64,000 nucleotides of DNA from Bimuria novae-zelandiae CBS 107.79. Its lineage: Eukaryota; Ascomycota; Dothideomycetes; Pleosporales; Didymosphaeriaceae. The stretch is from assembly GCA_010015655.1 (NCBI GenBank), contig ML976731.1, positions 47,275 to 111,274 on the forward strand, read 5' to 3'. Under the pieces are notes generated by a model. That model had not been told where the DNA came from, ran no database searches, and saw nothing but the letters and a program-made list of their open reading frames with translations. This document shows, piece after piece, positions 55,978 to 64,000 of this stretch (the stretch's first letter is position 1; each line of letters starts with the position of its first letter). The position numbers and the translations under genes were made by a program.

Positions 55978-56454
55978 TGTTATAAGGCTCTCACACCTTA
56001 TTCTAATCCAGGCTAGGGCGGTAAGGTATCGTGGTGCTTTACAGATTATTTAGTAGTACAAGTTAATGCGACACTTAGCGCTAGGCTAAATAATTTAATC
56101 TTATAATAAAGTAAAATAACTATTAGTCTATATAGGAGAATGTACTCGCACAGAAGATATATAAGTTAACTATAAGGAAGGAAATAACATAGGAGAATCT
56201 TCTACACTATATACTAGTCTATTTCTTCCTCTATTTCTAGGTGATCCGGCCCCCTTGGCGGATTACTATGGTTCGAAGCTCTTGGCGGATCACCTTAATC
56301 TAGAGCTATCGTTAGATTAGAGTTATATAACTTTAGCTAATATAAGCAACCCTGCAAGTCCTTATAGGCTAGTTATAGTATAACCTCTTTTACCTCCCCC
56401 TATTTATTCTTATTTATAGTAGTACCACTATCTAGGTTTCCTAAGCTCGTAATA
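55978..56454 (-). repeat. Left LTR of the gypsy element (3' LTR by coding direction)
   Basis: 477 bp, starts TGTTATAAGG and ends TAATA, where the right LTR ends TAACA; the terminal CA has become TA. Strongly T/A-shifted compared with the right LTR. Confidence 0.9.
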
Positions 56455-56593
56455 TTATCCTCCCTTTTAGGGTAATTATCCTAATACTTATTATTTTATA
56501 ATTATGCGGCGGCGCTAGCGTGCGCGCGTATAAGTAGCTATTAAAGCCCCTATTATAAGTCTACCTTATACCCTTTTTATTACCTACCTAACT

Positions 56594-57268
56594 ATGCCTA
56601 AAGTCCTAATAACGTCTTCTAACTAATACTACTAGGACTAGATAAAGGCTATTCTAGACGCGAACGTTAAGATACTAACCCTATATAGGTATTATAAAGA
56701 GAAGGGGCTAAAATATATAGTAAAGTTATTTACTAGCTTCTACGCTTATTATATTTAGGCAAAAGTCTAGTATAGTTTAGTTCTAACGCGGACTAAGCGT
56801 TAAGAAATAAAGATAAAATAACGCTATTTTTAAAATAATATTTTTTACTTAAAGAAGAAACTAGCTTAGAAAAAATGAGAGTTATTTAACGTTTAAGAAA
56901 AGAAACGTCGTCGTAAGCTAAAAGAAATTACGTTAATAAAAAAGTTAAAGCGTCTAGAACGTAAGACTAGGATCCTAAAGCCTTCTTTTTTTAAGAGTAT
57001 AAACGCTAGCGCCCTTATTCTATTTTTACTATTACTACCTATATCTAACTTAGGCTAGTTACAGGCTAACTTATTTACTCCTTTTAACCCTTCTACGTCT
57101 TTTAACTTTTCTAAGTTCCTGGCTAATCTAATCGCGAGACTCCTAGATGCTCCGCGTGGAACTTCTCTAGCGCTATCTTATAGTTCGTGAGGTTCTACAC
57201 TAGTTCCTACGTGTTATAGTTCTCTGGCCATCCTTCCTACTTTACTAGGTACTTATACTAATATCTAA
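56594..57268 (+). pseudogene. Antisense accessory frame in the gypsy element
   Basis: A single plus-strand frame of 225 codons from ATG 56594 to TAA 57266 keeps protein-like composition although about 15 stops interrupt it. Nearly all lie where Gln (CAG/CAA) or Trp would fit. It reads MPKVLITSSN, then IKAILDANVKILTLYRYYKE, a Lys/Arg-rich helical centre (EKKRRRKLKEITLIKKLKRL) and a Ser/Pro/Phe-rich tail. It is opposite in sense to gag-pol and lies between integrase and the LTR. Family not recognised; a DNA-binding role is only a guess from the basic helix. Confidence 0.55.
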
Positions 57269-57299
57269 TTTTTTATAGGCCTCTAATTGCTTTAACCTT

Positions 57300-60200
57300 G
57301 TATTTCTTGTCCTTAAGTTTAAGTTATATTTCTAGTTTGGCGTCTGGTGGTGCTAGTTTTAATAAGAATTTATAGAAAACTAGGTGTATACGTGTGTCTA
57401 TAAGTAACTATAGTTTAAAATTTACTAGTCCTCTAACCTCTTAGACCTTAAATAGTTTTTTATAAAAGTTATTTAGTTTCCTGCTTAGCCTTTTTATCTT
57501 AAAATTTTTTTATAAGAGGAGGACTCTATTCCCCTTTTTAAAGGTTAGTCTTATAATTCTTTTCTTATTTACTTATTACGCTATTTACTTATTACGTCGC
57601 GTAATATTTTTATATAGTATTTCGTATAAATCTTATATAAGGCTAGCTTTATTAGCTGCGTCTTTTGCAACACTCTAGATATCTAATAGGTCCTAGTAAG
57701 TCGTGGGCTCACATCCATGGTTAGCGTAATATGGCGAGTACCCTGTGGTCGCCGATCTTGCGCTATTGTATGCTAGCTAGGCTATTAGTAATAGCTTAAC
57801 CTAGTTGTCTTAAAGCTTATTTACGTATATCTAAAGATATTATTCTAGCGTCTAATTAGTGCGTTCTATTTAGCTATCAATTTTAAGATAGAAGCTCGTT
57901 ATGAGCTTATGCTTAATCCTTAATTTAGCTATAAACGTGGTCTAATATAATAATATAAATATCCTGGCCCTGTCTATAATAAATTTATCTAGTTGTCTAA
58001 CCTGTAATATTAGTTCTTATTCTATTATATAGACTAATTCTTCTACTAATATAGCCTCTCTAATTAGTACAAACTGTGACTCCTTAGTAAGTTAATAGAT
58101 TATAACTAAGATTAAGTTATAGGGGTCCTTATTCCCTAGTGCTAGTAATGTTGGTAGCTTTACGATAAAGTCTATAGTTACACTAGACTATAGTCTTAGG
58201 GGTGGCTTTAGTAGCTATAAGAGGCTATAGGGCTTATGTCTTTTAGGTTTATTTTTATAACAGGCTAAATAGTTGCCTAAAACCTTCTATACCGCCTAGC
58301 GTAGCCTAAGAATAGCGTATTTGTTCGCGATTTAACGCGTTATTTTAGTAATCCCTAGGTATCTCTAGTCCTTATCTTTGTGTAGTTTCTTAATTAGCAG
58401 CAGAGCTACTTACTTACTAATTTAAATATAGTTTTAGTAGTCTTATGCTATTGTTCCTGTGGCTTAGTAAAAATTATACGCTTAGTAATCCTTGTTTATA
58501 AGCCTACTGTAATCTTGTATCCTATTTATAACTAGTCTATAATAGGTAAAGTCTACGCGTTATACCTCTAGTGCTAGCGCGAGCTATATTTTATTATAGT
58601 AAAGGGTTCTATCCTTCGCGTGGGTTAAGATTATAATATAGTTACCTTTATTGTCTTTTTTTATAAGATCTAATTGTTTGCTTAGTACGTCTGCTATAGT
58701 ATTTACGTTTCCTAGTAGATACGTAATATAGAAGTTAAACTCTGCTATTTATTTAGACTACTTAGCCTGTTATTAATTAAGCTTCTTAGTCGTTATAAAG
58801 CGTGTTAAATTAAAGTAATTAAAAAACACTTTTATTTAGTGCTTAGCTCCCTTAAGCTATACTTCTTATTACTTAAAATAGTTAATAATCGCTAGTAGTT
58901 CTTTATTATAGATCTTATAGTTAAGTTTTACTCTTAAAAGCTTTCTTGCGTAATAAAAGACTAGTCTTTACTTTTTATTATTATATTCTTATAATAGTAC
59001 GGCTCCTAGCGCATAATCTAATGCGTTTGTGTAGATGCAATATTACTGCTCTAGGTTGTATATCTATAGTAGGGGTACCGTTAGGAATAGGCGCTTTAGC
59101 TGTTTAAAGGCTTACTTCTTTACTTTCTGTAAAGGTCGCCATTTTCCTGTCTTTATAAGTTCTGTTAGTAGAGTAGTAACCTTTAAGTAGTTCCTAATAA
59201 ATTTACGATAGAAGTTAGTAAAGCTTAAAAAGAATTAAATATCCTTTACTAACTCTAGTAGTAACTATTTTTCTATTATTACTATTTTCTATAGGTCTAT
59301 TTTAACATCTTCCCGGGATATTATAAATCCTAGATATTCCGTTTCCGTAACATGGAATTCACATTTCTTGGGGTGTAGGAGCAATCTATACTCCTGTAGT
59401 TTCTATAACACCTTGCGAACATGTTCCTTATGTTCTTCCAGGGTTCCGCTAAAGTATATTAGTATATTATTAAGGTATGCCGTGCAGAATACGTTTAAGT
59501 ATTTATATAATACTTAATTTATAAGCTCCTAGAAGGTTACTAGTGTATTAGTTAGCCCTATTAGCATAATAATATATTTAAAGAAGCTATATCGCGTATA
59601 GAAGGCTATTTTCTACTCATAGCCTTTTACTATTTAAATCCTGTAGAATCTATCCTAGATATTAAATTTCGTAAACCACTTGGCTCTTCGGAGTTAATCT
59701 ATAAGCTCCGTTATTAAGGGTAACAGGTAGTAGTTTTTAACTATAATAGCATTTAGCTATCTATAATTTATATAGAGTCGTAGCCTGCCGTCTTTCTTTT
59801 AAATAAAGAGTATAGGGAAAGCCGTAAGGCTCTTACTAGGTTTCTACTTCTCTAAGCGTAGATTCTTTTATATTAGCTCTTTTAACTCTTTTTTTTATTT
59901 ATAAGTAAGGGGCCTTAAGCGTTCTAGCCGTAGCTTAGCTTCTTTTACTAGTAGTATCTCGTAATCCTACTCCTTATATTTAGGCAGGATAGTCTTGTTG
60001 TGCTCCTCGAATAGGTCTACAAATTTCTTATATTCTTCTAGTAGACCTAGGTTGTCTAGGACTATTTTAGCCTCTTAGACCTATATATAGTGCACTTGTT
60101 CTAGGTGTTATTTTAAAATTCTGTCTATCTTGCATACTAATATTTTTTATATCTTAAATAGTTAACTCCCTTTCTTTGCCTAAAGTTAGGGAGTTTTCCT

Positions 60201-60700
60201 TCTATTAGGGCTTTCTTAAGCTATTGCTAGTAGATCTTAGGGAAGGATTGTTCGTTTAACCTAGTTTATTTATAGATTGTATTATTCTAGCTATTCGTAT
60301 CTAATAATGGCTTTAATGTCTCTTATCTCTATAATAGTAAAGACGTGTTGGCTCTCTAGGCCTTCTATATTAACTTATACTAGCGCTATCTTAAGGCGTA
60401 GCTAACTATTACTATATTCTTGTAATTAGGTCCTATCCGCGAGTCCTATCTACAGCGGTGTTTTCTTATTATAATATAGTATATTATATTTTTTAACTAC
60501 TTCTAGGGCTATTAGACACGCGTCTACTCCTAAGTTAATAAGTGCTATAACATGATGCCCGTGCACTATAATATTCTTAATTAAGCGTTTCTTAACTTAG
60601 TAAGTGTCTACTTAATAAGCTATAATAATTGCACTATTACTAGTGTGGCTTGTTGCTTAGTAATAATCTAGTTTTTTAAGTTTTCTAACTTATTTTAGAC
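57300..60700 (-). pseudogene. Pol relic: protease, reverse transcriptase, RNase H, integrase
   Basis: Minus strand. The RT core includes FCTAYLNNILIYFSGTLEEH (YLNN at 59477-59466), where the catalytic motif should be YLDD; both Asp are Asn through G-to-A change. NSEEPSGLRNLISRID-like and YSLFKRKTAGYDSI stretches flank it. The integrase part reads ACYKNKPKRHKPYSLLQLLK, then TIDFIVKLPTLLALGNKDPY (about 58110-58260), with the DFI catalytic Asp kept. Many in-frame TAG/TAA codons occur. Confidence 0.82.
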
Positions 60701-60899
60701 CCCCTATGAGGCTTCTGCCTCCTAGATCTAACCCTTAAGTTAGGCTAGCTTTAAGACGTCTTTAACCTTATGCTACTTGTATTATTATTAATATAGCGTA
60801 TAAGTCTCTCTAATTCTATTAAATTTATATACCCCTTAGTTCCCGTGCTGTAGGTAATTTAGGGTAAGACATTCTTTCTAGGCTAATATATTATACTTT

Positions 60900-62600
60900 A
60901 GGTAGCTATTAGAGGAAGCTACTTCCTCTTATAGGCTTAGGTGCGCGAAGCACTACAGGTTATATTAGTCTTATTTAATTATTAGGTAGTCCGCGTCTCT
61001 TCCTAGCTATATATTTCCTATTATTATACTAGTGTCGCGGGGGTCTAGGCCCTAAGGGAACTAGCCTATCTTAAATTTCTATTACCTATGTATTTTGCAG
61101 GTAATATTAAAGTATTAATACTAGCTATTCTATTTATAGTACTTAGCCTAATAGGCTAGAAAGTGCTTGTGGCAATTATTAGGTATACTACACTAGTCTT
61201 TCTTAAGTCTGTAGTATTCCAAGCCTCCTAGAAAATAAGAGGCTTTAACTCTAGCCTTAGAGTGCTATTAGCATCCTTTTCGTGTGCACTACCACTACTT
61301 AGCATGTGCATGTTATTCTTATATTATAACCTGGCGTAGGTACTACTTTAGGGGTCCTTATAACTTTTTAGCAAGCTAATAAGCGTCCCACGCGTGTAGT
61401 CCTTAGATAATTACTTTTACCTTATACTAAGATAAGTAATATAGCGTGCTATTATATATCTAGCAGGTGTTGTTTACTAGTTACTAAAAGATTTAGTATT
61501 TATAGAGGGTTTTTTATTCCTCCCTCTATTCTTTTGCTAGTTCTAAAATTTCTTATATAAGATCTACTTCCTCCGCTTCTACTAGCGTAAGGGTAGTTAT
61601 AGCTACTCGTAGGAGGTTAGTTATATTAGCTTTAATCTCCTAACCTTCGCAGTCCTTAGCAAAGTAGCCTTATTTACTATATTAGAGGCAGGCCTTGTCC
61701 TTAAACCTCTATTCTTATTCTTTTTACGAGACGCCGCTCTTGCTCTAGTAGCCTTTCTTTAGCTTATATAGCTGTTTTCCCTTGCCGTTTCTCTTTTTAT
61801 ACTATCGGGCTTCGTTAGTTATAATAACATCTCTATCCTGGTCTCTTCTAACAGGTCTAGCGTTATTTTCTTTTCTAGAGAGTAGTTAGGTTCTATACTA
61901 CTTCTCTAGCTTTCGTTCGTATAGGCGATTATCTACTTTAATAACATTATTAATAAGTTCTTCTAAATTATCTACTTTTCCTTAATAAACCAGTTCGTCT
62001 TTAACTAATTCCTTTAGTCTATTATAGTAGGCGATTATAAGCGGGGCTTCTCCCTATTCGTTAAGTTCTACTATAATCTATTTAAACTCTAGTGTATAAA
62101 GTACTACAGATCTTTCCTAACGTAGGCGTTAAAGGCGTATATTAGCTTAATGTCTTTTATTAATAGTGCTAAATATTCTTTTTATAGCCTTATAGAAGGA
62201 TTATTAGTCCTTAAAGGCGTCCTTAGTAGCGTCTAAAGTATAATCCTCTAGTTTACTATACTTAAGGAAGTTATTAATTATTAGTCTAGCCTATATAGCT
62301 ACTTTGTCCTGTATATTTATATTGATAACTAAGATCTTGTTTTATTCCGTGTTAAACTTTCCTAGGTTGTAGCGGATAAATAGTTCTATCTAGGTTAAGA
62401 ACGTTCCTAGATGGCCTTTCCTAGAGTAGGGTTTAGGCTTTAGAACCTTTAGTTAATACTTTATATCTTCTTATTTGCTTATCTTTTTACTTATCTAGTT
62501 AATAATTTCCTGTAGCTAGGCTATCTAAGCCACTTATTTAATAATTATTTTTCTTAGGGCCTTTTCCTTAGGTGCTAAGGCTGTAGTGGCCGAACTAGGT
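60900..62600 (-). pseudogene. Gag relic with degenerate CCHC zinc knuckle
   Basis: Minus strand. Near 61640-61695 the sequence reads KDKACLxYSKxGYFAKDCEG (x = stop), matching a nucleocapsid knuckle C-x2-C-x4-H-x4-C. The second Cys is now Tyr and the His also appears as Tyr, both single transitions. The remainder is recognisable only by position and composition. Confidence 0.6.
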
Positions 62601-62629
62601 CTTACTATTATACTATAGGGTAGTTAAAG

Positions 62630-63530
62630 TGTTATAAGGCTCTTATACCTTATTCTAATTTAGACTAGGGTAGTAAGGTATCTTGGTACTTTATAAATTA
62701 TTGTTAAGATCTGAACATGTATGGAACAAGGAGGGCCAACGGGCCTCCAGTGGGGGTGACACTCGGCGGGATCGCGTAACCGAGGTCACGTGACAACACC
62801 ATCCAGCCAAGACTCACCAGCCATGGATGGCGATACCGTCCATGGATGGCAACGGTATCTTGGATGGTATGAATTCCTTATGTATATAACGGAACACAAA
62901 TACCTTTATAGTATGTGTGTTCAACCTGTTTATCAATCTATCGTTTAGATCTGAATAAGCAATCTTGTTGATTTAATTGTGCTATACTTACCTTTAATAC
63001 TAACGCCCTAGTAACAAGCGCAAGCTATTACTACGACCCTCTCTTGTCCTACTATAGTATTCCTGCCCGAGAACTAACCTTAGCCCCTTAGGGACCAGCT
63101 ACCCCTTTGGGATCTTAACAATTATTTAGTAGTATAAGTTAATACGATACTTAGCGCTAGGCTAAATAATTTAATCTTATAATAAAGTAAGATAACTATT
63201 AGTTTATATAGGAGAATGTACTCGCACAGAAGATATATAAGTTAACTATAAGGAAGAAAATAACATAGGAGAATCTTCTACACTATATACTAGTCTGTTT
63301 CTTCCTCTGTTTCTAGGTGATCTGGCCCCCTTGGCGGATTACTATAGTTCGAAGCTCTTGGCGGATCACCTTAATCTAGAGCTACTATCGGATTAGGATT
63401 ATGTGACCCTAGCTAACATAAGCAACCCCGCGAGTCCTTGCAGGTTAGTTATAGTATAACCTCCTCTGCCTCCCCCCATTTATCCTCGTCTATAGTAGTG
63501 CCACTATCCGGGTTTCCTGAGCTCGTAACA
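62630..63530 (-). repeat. Right LTR of the gypsy element (5' LTR by coding direction), interrupted
   Basis: Starts TGTTATAAGG and ends TAACA. It is 901 bp including a 419-bp solo LTR and its 5-bp duplication; without them it is 477 bp, exactly the length of the left LTR. Its distal half keeps many C and G that are T or A in the left LTR. Confidence 0.9.
62702..63120. mobile_element. Solo LTR (419 bp) of a different LTR retrotransposon
   Basis: Begins TGTTAAGATC and ends GATCTTAACA, a 10-bp terminal inverted repeat with TG...CA ends. It is flanked by the 5-bp duplication ATTAT (62697-62701 and 63121-63125) and inserted inside the right gypsy LTR. It contains a TATATAA box near 62883 and CCATGGATGG units at 62821-62852. 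It has normal base composition and no RIP signature. Internal sequences are absent, so it arose by LTR-LTR recombination. The family (copia-like by terminal sequence) is a guess. Confidence 0.88.
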
Positions 63531-63535
63531 ATAAT

Positions 63536-64000
63536 AATTTTAATAATAGTAAAGACTATAATAAATAGTACATAGTTTAATAGTTTCTTTGTACTTCTCC
63601 TACTCCTCGTAATTAACTTAATATACTACGAGTATATTTCTTATAATAGATTAATAAATCTCCTAGTTAGTTATTTTATAGTTTATTATAGAATTAGATT
63701 ATTCCTAAACCTACCTTATAGCTATTACTAGCTTTTAACTACAAAGGGTAATCTCAATAAAGTCGGCCGTTATGTGACTTGCCAAGAAGCTAGCGCGTCA
63801 CTAGCGGAACAGAGTCTCCGAGCCTCCGAGCCTCTAAGAGCTCTGTAGAGCGTCAACACCTACACTTCAACCTCACGTTTCTCACTTAATATAGCTTCAA
63901 ATCCTGCCAAAAAAAGCTCTTAATTGCTTTCAAAAGCCTAGCTAGCTGCTATCGTCGTTCTTAGGATAAAATACAACCTCACTTTCCCAGAAATCGCCAC
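63536..64000. other. Right flank: older RIP-affected sequence, then normal sequence
   Basis: AT-rich, frame-less sequence to about 63740 continues the block interrupted by the gypsy element. From about 63750 composition returns to normal. No gene is seen before the window ends. Confidence 0.45.

Larger units (their letters stand above)
55978..63530 (-). mobile_element. RIP-mutated Ty3/gypsy LTR retrotransposon
   Basis: Two LTRs of 477 bp each bound 7.55 kb and are flanked by the 5-bp duplication ATAAT (55973-55977 and 63531-63535). The gag-pol order read on the minus strand is Gag with a CCHC knuckle near 61.65 kb, RT at 59.1-59.9 kb and integrase at about 58.0-58.4 kb. Reverse transcriptase before integrase is the Ty3/gypsy order. 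Stops throughout show it is dead. A separate frame lies antisense between integrase and the left LTR, and a solo LTR of another element has inserted in the right LTR. Confidence 0.92.

Noticed and set aside
1..64000. CRISPR arrays, bacterial operons, ribosome binding sites
   Set aside because: Spliceosomal introns, an intron-containing tRNA and eukaryotic gene content show this is a fungal nuclear sequence; no array-like direct repeats with spacers were seen.

Overview
This looks like the nuclear genome of a filamentous ascomycete, most likely a Dothideomycete. Three things point that way: compact genes with 47-99 bp introns, typical Pezizomycotina gene families, and long AT-rich repeat blocks whose reading frames are full of TAG/TAA stops where Gln codons are expected. 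That last pattern is the C-to-T signature of repeat-induced point mutation (RIP). The exact taxon cannot be fixed from sequence alone. Exon structures were read by hand from splice motifs, frame continuity and family knowledge; no database search was run.

Region 1 (1-34.8 kb) is gene-rich. In order it holds: a C2H2 transcription factor cut by the left window edge (-); a formamidase with a 19-nt microexon (-); a UsgS-like membrane protein (-); the peroxisome inheritance protein INP1 (+); an intron-containing tRNA-Ile(AAT) (-); a homeobox plus C2H2 transcription factor (+); two T5orf172 (GIY-YIG-like) proteins arranged tail to tail; condensin subunit 1 (-) divergent from the CDC7 kinase (+); mitochondrial ribosomal protein uS17m (-) divergent from an ER DnaJ of the SCJ1 type ending in HDEL (+); and a seven-exon secreted subtilisin-like protease with a long Ser/Thr-rich N-terminal region.

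Region 2 (35.0-44.9 kb) is a complete 9.8 kb hAT transposon with terminal inverted repeats and a perfect 8-bp target duplication. It sits inside the first codons of a HET-domain (heterokaryon-incompatibility-like) gene. Two RIP-mutated Tc1/mariner-like elements, each with its own inverted repeats, split the hAT transposase gene in two. Each carries a DDE transposase relic and an accessory frame on the opposite strand.

Region 3 (44.9-55.5 kb) holds the decayed HET gene, an ankyrin-like relic, an intact MTF2-like mitochondrial RNA-processing gene, a small hypothetical gene and another decayed gene whose nonsense codons also fit C-to-T change. Region 4 (55.7-64 kb) is a RIP-mutated Ty3/gypsy LTR retrotransposon with 477-bp LTRs. 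It carries an antisense accessory frame, and a 419-bp solo LTR of another element has inserted into its right LTR.

The most interesting parts are the dated order of nested insertions with target duplications, the disrupted HET gene beside an unusual subtilase, C-to-T lesions in apparently single-copy genes next to the repeats, the tail-to-tail T5orf172 pair, and antisense accessory frames in three transposon families.
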